Positions 25,645 to 33,582 of a stretch of 63,283 nt of DNA are shown here, one piece after another (the stretch's first letter is position 1; each line of letters begins with the position of its first letter). The position numbers were made by a program, and so were the translations under genes. The stretch comes from Bacteroides acidifaciens (lineage in GTDB: Bacteria > Bacteroidota > Bacteroidia > Bacteroidales > Bacteroidaceae), in NCBI RefSeq assembly GCF_024623065.1, contig NZ_JANJZR010000023.1, positions 1 to 63,283 of the forward strand. Direction: 5' to 3'. The notes under the pieces were generated by a model. That model saw only the letters and a program-made list of their open reading frames with translations. It made no database searches and had not been told where the DNA came from.

Positions 25645-25839
25645 ATGATTGTATGTGCGATGACTATTATACTTTTAGCGATTTTGCTGTCGCTATTCTT
25701 GTTGAGAAAGAAAAAATGCAGCACCGAAAAGAAAATAACACTGATAGTATGCTTTTCGGTAGGTATGTATATTTTGTTCAGTATGATTATGTTATCATAT
25801 TTCTTCTTAGGTGATTTCTCCGCAGAAGAATTATGGTAA
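25645..25839 (+). CDS. Small two-helix membrane cassette protein
   Basis: A 64-residue protein with two hydrophobic segments (TIILLAILLSLFLL and IVCFSVGMYILFSMIMLSYFF) split by a Lys/Cys-rich turn. It lies between two palindromes and so forms its own cassette. It is short, but its position between sites and the clean ATG after the leader support it as a gene. Function unknown. Confidence 0.5.
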   Translation: MIVCAMTIILLAILLSLFLLRKKKCSTEKKITLIVCFSVGMYILFSMIMLSYFFLGDFSAEELW

Positions 25840-25841
25840 AA

Positions 25842-25895
25842 ATCACTAATGAAGTGGGGTAATGGGCAAACCGTTCCCTGCGAAACTATCAAAAA
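25842..25895 (+). repeat. attC-like cassette palindrome 11
   Basis: TCACTAATGAAGTGGGGTAATGGGC, loop AA, then CCGTTCCCTGCGAAACTATCAA. A mutated version of the GCAGGG-type copy; the left outer arm now reads GTGGGG. Confidence 0.6.
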
Positions 25896-25908
25896 CAGTG
25901 TACTATAC

Positions 25909-26664
25909 ATGGAAACAAGAGATAAACTTTTTACAGAAGAACAGTATAGGAAACAACTTGCTGGATATTCCAAAAGGTGTAAACAGTTAGAAAGTAGTAT
26001 TATGGAAATTATCAATGCAGAGAAAGAACATATTCAATTATACTCTGCTCCAAATTCTAATGTTGCTTACAATAAAACAGTTACGCTTTTTGGATGTAAA
26101 TTGAATTCATTTCTAACCAAGTATTCAGTTGGGGAAGATATGGAAGTATTAAAATATGATTACAATGATTTATTAGAAACGCTAACAAATCATTGGACGA
26201 TTACCGGTATGTATGTACAGATGTTATGGATGTTGTCTATTGGAATAATGTTAGATACAGATGAGCAAAATATAAGGATATTATCAAGTATGGTTGACAA
26301 TGAAAATGTTAATGATGCCTTGTATGATTTTTTAATAAAATACAGATTAACCGATTGGGAAAGATGCTCCAACACAGTATTGTTTCCAGTTCCTTATCAA
26401 AATGCATTGTCTATAATTTCCAGCAACAATCAAAGTAAGGAATTGTCTATTCAGAAATTAGAGAAGTATCTTAAAAAGGAATGGTATCAAGGTCATTCTG
26501 ATTGTGCTTGGCATGACGACCATAAATATGGTATCAGGCATGACGGCTATTGGAGTTTTGAAAGCGGTGCATTGGTTAAGATCTTGGGACTGGATGATAG
26601 TAGCCTTAAAGGACTACCATACTATCCATATGATATGGTACACTGGAATGAGAACAAAATATGA
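25909..26664 (+). CDS. PoNi-type immunity protein (DUF1910/DUF1911-like)
   Basis: A 251-residue helical protein. The C-terminal third carries the family hallmark: WHDDHKYGIRHDGYWSFES followed by GALVKILGLDDSSLKGLPYYPYDMVHW, seen in the DUF1911 part of PoNi proteins, which neutralise PoNe DNase effectors. The N-terminal half (QYRKQLAGYSKRCKQLESSI…) fits DUF1910. No PoNe toxin is nearby, so this is an orphan immunity gene, as expected for an acquired defence array. A start at 25849 would lie in the palindrome; ATG at 25909 is preferred. Family call is confident, target specificity unknown. Confidence 0.85.
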   Translation: METRDKLFTEEQYRKQLAGYSKRCKQLESSIMEIINAEKEHIQLYSAPNSNVAYNKTVTLFGCKLNSFLTKYSVGEDMEVLKYDYNDLLETLTNHWTITGMYVQMLWMLSIGIMLDTDEQNIRILSSMVDNENVNDALYDFLIKYRLTDWERCSNTVLFPVPYQNALSIISSNNQSKELSIQKLEKYLKKEWYQGHSDCAWHDDHKYGIRHDGYWSFESGALVKILGLDDSSLKGLPYYPYDMVHWNENKI

Positions 26665-26690
26665 TGTTAACTAACCATTATTGATAATTG
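26664..26690 (+). repeat. Remnant of a cassette palindrome
   Basis: Only the outer boxes survive: GTTAACTAACCATTATTGATAAT. The stem is deleted, as if the two ends had been joined. Confidence 0.4.
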
Positions 26691-26696
26691 CATATT

Positions 26697-27344
26697 ATGT
26701 TACAAGTACTTAGATATACAGCATTTTATATTGCCCTGTTCTTGCTTCTATCAAGTTGCACTACAATCAATGGAATAAAAAAGGTATCGTGCCATTTGAC
26801 AGATACAATAAGCCAACGTGATTTACATCTTACCGCAGCTTATAATGTCGCAGTTGGAAATAGAGATACTATTTGTTGTTCTGATAGGTCTTTTGAAGAA
26901 ATGATGCAATTCGAGGACGGAATGGGTGTAAAATATCTGCGTACAGTTACAGATAAGGAACATCACATTAAATCTGTATATGCCTACGATGATGACAGGA
27001 ATTTATTGTATTGTAACTTTGAATTTATGTCTGATAGTGATTATAACAGTGTACCAATCGGCAGAGAGTACAAATTTAATTCACAAGGAAATATAACCGA
27101 AATCATAAATCACGAAGAAGGATATTCAATTTGTTGTGAACAAGCAATGTATATCGGTGACAGATATAGTAAGCGAAAGGCAAGTAAGGAATATTCAAAA
27201 CGGATTTTGGACAGAGGTAAATGGCAAGGCAAGAAAGTTTGGGAATATCACTATACAGACAAAAAGAAGCAAGATAAAATGCTTGTCATTGACGGGAATA
27301 GTGGAAAAATACTCAAAAAGAAAGATGTTTTTGTAACATATTAA
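26697..27344 (+). CDS. Unknown lipoprotein
   Basis: A 215-residue predicted lipoprotein with hydrophobic start (YTAFYIALFLLL) and lipobox SSC followed by TTINGI. The mature part contains FNSQGNITEIINHEEGYSI and YKFNSQ-like strands reminiscent of YD/toxin-antirestriction beta meanders, and a Lys-rich end. ATG at 26697 is chosen over an upstream TTG. Function unknown; envelope location is supported. Confidence 0.65.
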   Translation: MLQVLRYTAFYIALFLLLSSCTTINGIKKVSCHLTDTISQRDLHLTAAYNVAVGNRDTICCSDRSFEEMMQFEDGMGVKYLRTVTDKEHHIKSVYAYDDDRNLLYCNFEFMSDSDYNSVPIGREYKFNSQGNITEIINHEEGYSICCEQAMYIGDRYSKRKASKEYSKRILDRGKWQGKKVWEYHYTDKKKQDKMLVIDGNSGKILKKKDVFVTY

Positions 27345-27350
27345 TATATC

Positions 27351-27404
27351 AATAACAAGCCAAGTTAGCTACTGAACGCAGCTCCTTGTCAAACCATTAT
27401 AAAC
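27351..27404 (+). repeat. attC-like cassette palindrome 12
   Basis: AATAACAAGCCAAGTTAGCT … AGCTCCTTGTCAAACCATTATAAAC. Outer arms ACAAG/CTTGT and inner AGCT/AGCT pair, a third arm sequence on the same framework. Confidence 0.55.
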
Positions 27405-27416
27405 GACCGAGAACAT

Positions 27417-27869
27417 ATGAGAATAAAAGAATACTTGACAGACGAACTATTGATGATCGCCAATAATGTAACAGGTGAATACTCGGACAAACAGATCAGA
27501 CAAGCAAAGCTGGAACTGTATAACCGTGGTGTTAACGATGAGGTCATAGCTGATATCATGGAAGAAAAAGAGGAAGCCTTTATGAAAAGGCTGGATGCTG
27601 CTGCACGTGCAGAAGAAGCACAAATCAATAAGCGTAATGAGAAGAACAGAAACATCAGCTATCAATGGTGGGAAATGCTAATTATGTTCGCATTTGCACC
27701 ATTCTACTTATTGAACCGGTATTATTTTCCAAGCGAATTTTTCTCGAAATTGAAACAGTTGAAAAAAGAAAAGTATGACTTGAAATTCAAGCAACGAATC
27801 GCATGTTTGCTCACAGGAGATATAACTTGGTTTATCTATTGGCTTTATTCCTATACATTAGAAAAATAA
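27417..27869 (+). CDS. Membrane cassette protein with coiled N-terminus
   Basis: A 150-residue protein. The N-terminal ~75 residues are helical and highly charged (EYLTDELLMIANNVTGEYS then MEEKEEAFMKRLDAAARAEE). Two membrane segments follow (WWEMLIMFAFAPFYLLNRYYF and IACLLTGDITWFIYWLYSYTL). The layout resembles the protein at 13518. Family not recognised. It is a single-gene cassette between two palindromes. Confidence 0.65.
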   Translation: MRIKEYLTDELLMIANNVTGEYSDKQIRQAKLELYNRGVNDEVIADIMEEKEEAFMKRLDAAARAEEAQINKRNEKNRNISYQWWEMLIMFAFAPFYLLNRYYFPSEFFSKLKQLKKEKYDLKFKQRIACLLTGDITWFIYWLYSYTLEK

Positions 27870-27928
27870 GTTTATAACAAGGAAAGATAACCCCTAAAAG
27901 GTGTTCCTTTCCGAATCATTACCAATAA
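27869..27928 (+). repeat. attC-like cassette palindrome 13
   Basis: TAACAAGGAAAGATAACCCC, loop, GGTGTTCCTTTCC, then GAATCATTACCAATAA. Outer arms GGAAAG/CTTTCC and inner ACC/GGT pair; close to copy 8. Confidence 0.7.
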
Positions 27929-27937
27929 AAGTGTATA

Positions 27938-28735
27938 ATGAAGCGATTTTTTTATATTATATTGTCAATGTTATTCCCGTTTCTAATGATAAAGGGGCAA
28001 ACTGGGAAGGATTCCATCCTGTTCTGCGGAAATATTGTATATGATGGGGATGCCTGTGAAGCTACTTTCATGTATGAACTATACATAAAACATAATCCTA
28101 AACAACGGGTTCCAATCGTATTTGATTCGGAATTTTCCATTAAATGTGCACTTGGTGATACGTTGGTATTAAAACATATTGAAACAGGCTATCCTTACTT
28201 TTATCAAATGGTGGAATTTATAGCGAATGATACACTGCCACAAAACATTCATATTTGGAGATACCCAGAGTCTTGTAATGATTGGTATTATCATCAGAAA
28301 TATAAAACAGCAAACTTGTCTATTAAAGACACAATCAGAAAGTCCGAAATGGTAGGTACATATAAATGTAAGTGGAAGAAAAAAGACATCGATTATTCGG
28401 TAACGTCTGCTGCAACTATGAAAATAAATGCTGATGGGACATTTGAACTGATTGATGAATGGGTTAGCTGGGATATTTTTGGAACGACTTACCATGCTGG
28501 GAATTGGGAGATTAAACAAGATACATTAATTTGTAAAGTTGTTCCTGAACTAATGCCTTCAACCATACAAGAACGTTATCCGGGGCAAGTATTACATTTT
28601 GTCTGGGCTAATTTTGAAGATGATAAGCAATGTATTATGGAAGAAGGAAAAGTTTATAAGTTCCTTGTACGTAAAAAAGGTTTGATTCAGACAGATATAC
28701 AAGATTATATATATAAAAAAGTAAAAAATTGGTAA
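27938..28735 (+). CDS. Secreted unknown protein with lipocalin-like C-terminal half
   Basis: A 265-residue protein with a signal peptide (FFYIILSMLFPFLMIKGQ). The second half, GTYKCKWKKKDIDYSVTSAA through GTFELIDEWVSWDIFGTTYH to GNWEIKQDTLICKVV, shows the G-x-W/Y…GTF…GNW…D/ L sequence order of small lipocalin-like beta-barrels. The first half is a beta sandwich-like segment. Probably periplasmic. The fold call is tentative; the signal peptide is clear. Confidence 0.65.
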   Translation: MKRFFYIILSMLFPFLMIKGQTGKDSILFCGNIVYDGDACEATFMYELYIKHNPKQRVPIVFDSEFSIKCALGDTLVLKHIETGYPYFYQMVEFIANDTLPQNIHIWRYPESCNDWYYHQKYKTANLSIKDTIRKSEMVGTYKCKWKKKDIDYSVTSAATMKINADGTFELIDEWVSWDIFGTTYHAGNWEIKQDTLICKVVPELMPSTIQERYPGQVLHFVWANFEDDKQCIMEEGKVYKFLVRKKGLIQTDIQDYIYKKVKNW

Positions 28736-28758
28736 CAAGGAGAATAAACAATAGTACG

Positions 28759-29232
28759 ATGAAGATGAATAAAACAGTTTGGTCTATCCTATCATTGACA
28801 ACTTTCAGTGTTTTGCTGATAGCCATAACATTATTTTGTGGTGACTTAGGCTTTGGTCGTCTGTTCGGAATATATGGCATTATGGAATATTGTCTTTTAA
28901 GTATGCTTATACTTATAGATATACTGGTAATTTACAAGGTCTATAAACTATATGCAATGCAGCCTAAAGCCATAATGTTATTGTTGGGTTTGGAATGTTG
29001 CTCTATCCTTTTATGGTTTGCCTTTATCTATATAGATCAAAGTCTATTAGACTGGCAAATTACAAACTTCATATTGCAAGCTGTCAGTTTAGATGGTTTC
29101 ACAGGGGATGAACGGGGATTGAATATACTTGCAGTCTTATGCGGCGTAATCTATCCTCTTATCGGGATTGGGTGTTTATGTACCGGACGGGGATTTATAA
29201 ATAAGTTAGTAACAACGAAAGATAGCATCTAA
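28759..29232 (+). CDS. Multi-pass membrane cassette protein
   Basis: A 157-residue protein with about four membrane helices (ILSLTTFSVLLIAITLF, EYCLLSMLILIDILVIYKVY, IMLLLGLECCSILLWFAFIYI, LAVLCGVIYPLIGIGCLC). Its tail LVTTKDSI is encoded by the next palindrome. The ATG at 28759 follows a GGAG-containing leader and starts after the previous gene's end; an in-frame start inside the upstream gene is less likely. Family unknown. Confidence 0.65.
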   Translation: MKMNKTVWSILSLTTFSVLLIAITLFCGDLGFGRLFGIYGIMEYCLLSMLILIDILVIYKVYKLYAMQPKAIMLLLGLECCSILLWFAFIYIDQSLLDWQITNFILQAVSLDGFTGDERGLNILAVLCGVIYPLIGIGCLCTGRGFINKLVTTKDSI

Positions 29233-29258
29233 TGATGTTTTTTCTAACCATTAATAAT
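29203..29258 (+). repeat. attC-like cassette palindrome 14
   Basis: AAGTTAGTAACAACGAAAGATAGC … TTTTTTCTAACCATTAATAATAA. Same arm type as copies 4 and 6. Its left part encodes the last residues of the upstream gene. Confidence 0.65.
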
Positions 29259-29268
29259 AATTGAGTGC

Positions 29269-29994
29269 ATGAAAAAGATTATTTTCCACATATTAGCATT
29301 TCTGTTTTGTTTGTCTATACAAGCACAACAGCGTTTCTTCGGTGTCATTCAGGATGCGGACGGATATGTAAATGTACGTAGCACAAGTGGAGCAGTAATA
29401 GGCAAATTATTGGATAATCATGTGTTTGTTGATTGGAATGCACAAAAGAGTCATAAAGAATGGCATAGCGTAGAATATGGGGCAGAAACGGGTATAACCA
29501 AGACTTGCCCGAATGGAAATACCTATACAGGAGAAATCCATAAAAGCCGCATCCGTTATTTGACAGATTTGCCACAGTTGAAGAAACAGCCACAAAGTAC
29601 GGATAAATGCCTTGTATATGCCAACGATACATTAACTGTAAAGATAAACTTCCAAGACTTTAATCCACGAAAACATGCCATTGTTTATGATTTGGAAGCA
29701 GGTTTTGTTCGGAGTATTGACGGTTGTTCTGACTTGATAGGCATAGATGGTAATATTCCGCATAAAGAATATGCTTCTATCATTATCAAGCATCCTACCG
29801 GAATATTGGAATTCCCAACAGCATATATAACACATCTATACGAACCGAACCAAAACAATGTTGTCGTGGCATTGGGAAAAGGGAACTCACTGTTCATCAG
29901 CATACAGAACAGTGACGGTGCAGGTGGATATTATGCCGTATGGACAGTAGAAAATTATCTTGTTAAAAGTCTGTTTGTGCTACATGGCTTTTGA
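29269..29994 (+). CDS. Secreted protein with SH3b-like N-terminal domain
   Basis: A 241-residue protein with a signal peptide ending at AQAQQ (MKKIIFHILAFLFCLSIQ). Residues ~22-85 look like a bacterial SH3 domain: DADGYVNVRSTSGAVIGKL followed by VFVDWNAQKSHKEWHSVEY and a KSRI end. The remainder is an uncharacterised beta-rich domain. Expected in the periplasm, where SH3b domains often bind peptidoglycan or proteins. An immunity role against a cell-wall effector is possible but unproven. Confidence 0.75.
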   Translation: MKKIIFHILAFLFCLSIQAQQRFFGVIQDADGYVNVRSTSGAVIGKLLDNHVFVDWNAQKSHKEWHSVEYGAETGITKTCPNGNTYTGEIHKSRIRYLTDLPQLKKQPQSTDKCLVYANDTLTVKINFQDFNPRKHAIVYDLEAGFVRSIDGCSDLIGIDGNIPHKEYASIIIKHPTGILEFPTAYITHLYEPNQNNVVVALGKGNSLFISIQNSDGAGGYYAVWTVENYLVKSLFVLHGF

Positions 29995-30004
29995 CTAAAA
30001 TATA

Positions 30005-30053
30005 GCTAACAACGCAGGATAACGGCAAGCCGTTCCCTGCTAACCATTATAAA
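30005..30053 (+). repeat. attC-like cassette palindrome 15 (near-consensus)
   Basis: GCTAACAACGCAGGATAACGGC, loop AA, GCCGTTCCCTGC, TAACCATTATAAAC. Both stems are intact, with the unpaired T on the left strand. With copy 3 this best defines the consensus. Confidence 0.85.
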
Positions 30054-30069
30054 CAGTATTGATTGAAAT

Positions 30070-30654
30070 ATGACGAGATCTAAATTCTTTTATATCATTC
30101 TTGGTATTCATGTATTATGTGGAATATTAGGATTGATAATATTAAGTTTTATAGATATATATGACCGAATACGCTGGAGTATTGGTGATATGCTACGTTT
30201 ATTGTTTTTTCTTACTCCTTTCGTGCTGATTTTCTGTGTTCCTAAGAAAATGCCTACATGGAGCAAAGTCTGTATGCGTATTTATTTTGGAGTATATATA
30301 TTACCATTCGTTATATTTCCTCCATTATGGTGGATGATGTTCAATTTCGACCATGTTATTGCTGAAAATGAGCAGTATATTATTCGTTTCTATAAAGGTG
30401 GATTGCGTGATTATTATGAGCAGAAAAGTATATATAAAAAAAGTGGAATTTTAGAGAAATATATAGGGTGTTTCGACTGTTACGGCTCTGGTATATACTA
30501 TGAGCTGAACCAGTTGGAATATGATATTGAAAAATTTAAGATTGATAAAATGACATTTACCGGAAAAGTGATTTTGAAACGAAATAAAGATGAGCAAATT
30601 GTAACTAAAGATACACTTATTGTTTGTCCAATAGTTAAAGATGCACCCTTTTAA
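30070..30654 (+). CDS. Membrane cassette protein with soluble C-terminal domain
   Basis: A 194-residue protein with three membrane segments (FFYIILGIHVLCGILGLIIL, MLRLLFFLTPFVLIFCV, CMRIYFGVYILPFVIFPPLW) and a ~85-residue C-terminal domain rich in Lys/Ile. Family unknown. Very low GC content. It begins 16 bases after the near-consensus palindrome. Confidence 0.65.
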   Translation: MTRSKFFYIILGIHVLCGILGLIILSFIDIYDRIRWSIGDMLRLLFFLTPFVLIFCVPKKMPTWSKVCMRIYFGVYILPFVIFPPLWWMMFNFDHVIAENEQYIIRFYKGGLRDYYEQKSIYKKSGILEKYIGCFDCYGSGIYYELNQLEYDIEKFKIDKMTFTGKVILKRNKDEQIVTKDTLIVCPIVKDAPF

Positions 30655-30749
30655 TTGAGTTTATAACGAGGTCGAGTCAACTATTATCAATAATTAAAAG
30701 AGAATACAATGACAAAAGATATAGAAAGTGTTTTTTAATAGATAATGAC
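30655..30749 (+). repeat. Degenerate cassette boundary with a vestigial frame
   Basis: TTTATAACGAGGTCGAGTCAACTATTATCAATAAT keeps only the outer boxes. A nine-codon frame (MTKDIESVF, 30709-30738) follows. It probably remains from a lost gene. Confidence 0.35.
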
Positions 30750-31196
30750 ATGAGTGAAGGTATAAAAAAGAGCAGCTATCATTTTGAGTTCGTCAATCCC
30801 CGACAGATAAAGAAGTATAAGTTTTACTTTTTCGACTATTTCTATTATATGGGGGAAATCTATCATGAAAACAAATGGGGTGAAAGTAGTTGGCGTATAT
30901 CAGGTTTTGGTGTACTGATTTGGTATTGGGGATTAATCCTATATCCTTTTCTCACGATTCTGTTCGAATATATAGAGAACAGCGAGGCGAAACGTGCAAT
31001 CATATATGGCTGGGGAATGTTCCCGATCGTTTTCTGTCTTTTGCGATACCGCAAAGCGAGATGCGATGCCCTGATGAAACACTATGGCGGGAAGAAGCAT
31101 ATCGGTATCATAAAGCTCCTATTTACGCCTTTGGCTTTGTTTGTTTTGGAACAGTGGCTGTTTGGAAAATTGGGATGGACAGACAGTATATGGTAA
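30750..31196 (+). CDS. Small membrane protein, YFFDYxYY family member 1
   Basis: A 148-residue protein with the cytoplasmic signature KKYKFYFFDYFYYMGEIY, then three membrane segments (ISGFGVLIWYWGLILYPFL, IIYGWGMFPIVFCLL, LFTPLALFVLEQWLFG). The RYRKARCDALMKHYGGKKH loop between helices 2 and 3 is nearly repeated in the protein at 33583 (RYRKARVQALLNHYRRSKH). These, with 31996, 32448 and 32934, form a tandem family. Family unnamed to me. Probably alternative immunity versions against related membrane-active effectors (inference). Confidence 0.7.
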   Translation: MSEGIKKSSYHFEFVNPRQIKKYKFYFFDYFYYMGEIYHENKWGESSWRISGFGVLIWYWGLILYPFLTILFEYIENSEAKRAIIYGWGMFPIVFCLLRYRKARCDALMKHYGGKKHIGIIKLLFTPLALFVLEQWLFGKLGWTDSIW

Positions 31197-31220
31197 TAAA
31201 TTATATTTCATTCGTAAAAT

Positions 31221-31958
31221 ATGAAACAGAGTATTAGTATCTTTCTATTCTTTTGGATTTGTGGAATAGCTTATTCACAAAATCCTAAGGTGAATATTTT
31301 GCGACAAGACCTTTCGGGCTTGTTTGACAATTTAAGCATGATTGGCATATTAGGAGAAGATTGTAGCCGCATTGACATTCATTTTACTAAAGTTCGGAAA
31401 ATGGATAATAGAGAATATGAGATAAAGGGTGTCAGTCGTACCCGATTATCCATAATCTGTCCGTTTAAGGGAAAGGTTTGTATAGATAGTATTTCTTCTG
31501 ATTTTCAACTGAAAAGTGAATGTACGAAAGTGGACGGTTTCATATACGGGCATTACTCCTTTACGGAATACGGAGATAAACGATATAGTGGTACATTCTC
31601 CGGGGCTTTCAAGCAAGGGTATCGGATGAACGGACAGCAGATAGAGAAAGGACGGAATGAAATAGCAGAACTGAAATGGAACTTGTCTGAATATCGAGGC
31701 AAATGGAAATCTGCAAATGGACTGACAAAAGTCTGTTCTTGGGTAGATGAGATTATACCCGATACTCCTGCAAACTTCTACCTGTTTAATGATGCAGGCG
31801 AATGGGTTGTATCACCGAAATATCGTAAGAATGGTTGGGAAAATCTATATAATGCCTATCACAATGAGACTCTGGCAACGGACGAGATACAAAAGGCTCG
31901 TGAAATAGAAGAACAGGAATGGTGGGTAAATAAAAGCCAATCGTGCAAAGTAAATTGA
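31221..31958 (+). CDS. Secreted unknown protein
   Basis: A 245-residue protein with a signal peptide (SISIFLFFWICGIAYSQ). Beta-rich centre with VDGFIYGHYSFTEYGDKRYSG and FSGAFKQGYRMN, then an Asp/Trp-containing C-terminus (YRGKWKSANGLTKVCSW). The GTFSGAFKQGYR stretch is reminiscent of MORN/autotransporter-like turns, but no family is assigned. It splits the run of YFFDY-family genes, indicating it arrived as a separate cassette. Confidence 0.65.
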   Translation: MKQSISIFLFFWICGIAYSQNPKVNILRQDLSGLFDNLSMIGILGEDCSRIDIHFTKVRKMDNREYEIKGVSRTRLSIICPFKGKVCIDSISSDFQLKSECTKVDGFIYGHYSFTEYGDKRYSGTFSGAFKQGYRMNGQQIEKGRNEIAELKWNLSEYRGKWKSANGLTKVCSWVDEIIPDTPANFYLFNDAGEWVVSPKYRKNGWENLYNAYHNETLATDEIQKAREIEEQEWWVNKSQSCKVN

Positions 31959-31995
31959 GTTTCTAACAAAGCGTGACATTAGCAGTAATAGAAGC
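31955..31995 (+). repeat. Degenerate cassette palindrome
   Basis: GAGTTTCTAACAAAGCGTGACATTAGCAGTAAT keeps the left box and part of the AGCGTG arm only. Confidence 0.4.
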
Positions 31996-32391
31996 ATGAA
32001 AAAGATTATTGACTATTTGTTTTATAGATATTATTTAGTTTGCTTGAAAAATGAGGAATTCCCACGTTTTGGTGCAGCTTGTATATTATCGGAAGTTATT
32101 TCAATAACTTATATGTTCGCATCTTTCATATTCTCATTCTTTTTGACTGGAGATTTCTTTTTTTCATATATGTCCAAACTAACAATACTTATTGTATGGA
32201 TAATCGGTTTTATACTTCCTTGGATTGTTGTGTACATATATTATAATAAGAAAAGGACTCTTGTATTATTTGAGAAATTTCAAGACAATATTTATAATGC
32301 CAAATATTCAGACAAGGCGGTATTAAGTATCAGGTATATTGTACTTACTGTCGGTCTTCTTTTAATGCTCTTTCTTAGTCAGTTTCAATGA
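31996..32391 (+). CDS. Small membrane protein, YFFDYxYY family member 2
   Basis: A 131-residue protein beginning KKIIDYLFYRYYLVCLKNEE, a version of the DYLYYR signature. Three membrane segments follow (ISITYMFASFIFSFFL, LTILIVWIIGFILPWIVVYIYY, YIVLTVGLLLMLFL). Shorter than its relatives at 30750 and 33583 but co-linear. Function unknown. Confidence 0.65.
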   Translation: MKKIIDYLFYRYYLVCLKNEEFPRFGAACILSEVISITYMFASFIFSFFLTGDFFFSYMSKLTILIVWIIGFILPWIVVYIYYNKKRTLVLFEKFQDNIYNAKYSDKAVLSIRYIVLTVGLLLMLFLSQFQ

Positions 32392-32447
32392 TTGTGAGCA
32401 AGTTATGAAGTATCAATAATTTAGTCTTGATTGAAACATTCGTAAAT

Positions 32448-32909
32448 ATGAGAAATAGAAAAGAAACAATAAGCCGCTTCGAGCGGAATCATTTGATAAG
32501 AGAGGGAAAAAAATATAGGTATTATTTCTTTGATTATCTGTATTATCGATTGTATGTGGTATATCGAAAATATAACGAACCAGCACGTTTCAGTGCTTGC
32601 GGTGTACTTTGCATGGTTTCTGTAATTGTATTGTTCTTTTTCAGTATCTTCTTTGCCAGTGTACTACCTGACTATTGGATTTTTACGAGGAAGAACTTTA
32701 CCCCTTCTCAGGGAGCAGTTATCGGTGGAGGCGTTTCTGTCTTGTGCTTTGTCATATTCTATTTGCGATATACCCACAAAAGGACTGCTGCCATACTTTT
32801 GAAATACAAGGGCAACAGCTGGAACAAGCTAATTCCGGTATGGATGATACTATTTTTTCCTTTAATCCTGTTCCTGACAGGGATATGGATAGTGAGAACA
32901 ATTTTCTAA
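32448..32909 (+). CDS. Small membrane protein, YFFDYxYY family member 3
   Basis: A 153-residue protein with REGKKYRYYFFDYLYYRLYV near residue 25, the clearest copy of the family signature, and membrane segments (VLCMVSVIVLFFFSIFFASVL, VIGGGVSVLCFVIFYLRY, IPVWMILFFPLILFLTGIWI). ATG at 32448 is preferred to an upstream TTG. Lys/Thr-rich loop KRTAAILLKYKGNSW corresponds to the RYRKAR…HY loop of its relatives. Confidence 0.65.
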   Translation: MRNRKETISRFERNHLIREGKKYRYYFFDYLYYRLYVVYRKYNEPARFSACGVLCMVSVIVLFFFSIFFASVLPDYWIFTRKNFTPSQGAVIGGGVSVLCFVIFYLRYTHKRTAAILLKYKGNSWNKLIPVWMILFFPLILFLTGIWIVRTIF

Positions 32910-32933
32910 TTAACAACAATATAGAGACACCTT

Positions 32934-33308
32934 ATGATAGATTATTTATATTATCGGTTTTATAGATTGTGGCTTTGTTCCTCTTTGGCAGAGGGAGCCG
33001 CATTTATGGCTATGCTTCTGTTCTCGGTTATCCTAAGCACCAATGTGTTAATTGTGTGGGGAATATTAACTCAATACAGTATCGTAGCATATCCTTCTGA
33101 TGTTCAATATTATATTATTGAGGGTAGTTTAATCGCATGGTTGAGCGGTCGGTTCTTTATCAAGAATAGATATAAAAAGGTTATAGCTAAGTATGATGAT
33201 GAGAATCCTATGCAACGTAAAGTTGGAATATGGGTACTCGCCATGTATATAGCCATCACCTTGATAGTCTTTTTCATAGAAGCATTATATCGACAAGGAA
33301 AAATATAA
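32934..33308 (+). CDS. Small membrane protein, YFFDYxYY family member 4
   Basis: A 124-residue protein starting MIDYLYYRFYRLWLCSS, so the signature sits right at the N-terminus, as in member 2. Three membrane segments follow (FMAMLLFSVILSTNVLIVW, IIEGSLIAWLSGRFFI, GIWVLAMYIAITLIVFFIEAL). Closest in plan to member 2. Function unknown. Confidence 0.65.
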   Translation: MIDYLYYRFYRLWLCSSLAEGAAFMAMLLFSVILSTNVLIVWGILTQYSIVAYPSDVQYYIIEGSLIAWLSGRFFIKNRYKKVIAKYDDENPMQRKVGIWVLAMYIAITLIVFFIEALYRQGKI

Positions 33309-33326
33309 ATATACAATTAATAAACA

Positions 33327-33524
33327 ATGAGTTCGCCCGGTAACTTTTATAATCTTGGAAAAATTGCAGTTTGGCTTTGGTGCAGACTGATTAAAAAGAA
33401 AAAGATCAAATACAGTGATATCATATTCCTGTATTCAGGTTGGCTGTTTTGGATTGTCGGCTTGGGAATTGGAGTATTAATAATAGTATGCGGTTACTTT
33501 CTGCTTATCCGGCTTGAAAACTAA
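33327..33524 (+). CDS. Very small membrane protein
   Basis: A 65-residue protein with one Lys-rich turn (CRLIKKKKIKYSD) and a hydrophobic C-terminal half (IIFLYSGWLFWIVGLGIGVL). It fits between family members 4 and 5 with short spacing. It may be a shortened relative. No palindrome separates it from its neighbours. Confidence 0.5.
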   Translation: MSSPGNFYNLGKIAVWLWCRLIKKKKIKYSDIIFLYSGWLFWIVGLGIGVLIIVCGYFLLIRLEN

Positions 33525-33582
33525 AGAACAATATAAGTAGCCTTATCACAGCAAAGAGAGTTGGAAAGATTCTGATATAAAC

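Noticed and set aside
10744..30053. CRISPR array
   Set aside because: The repeats are palindromic, vary in sequence, and are spaced by whole genes of different lengths; no short regular spacers and no cas genes are present.
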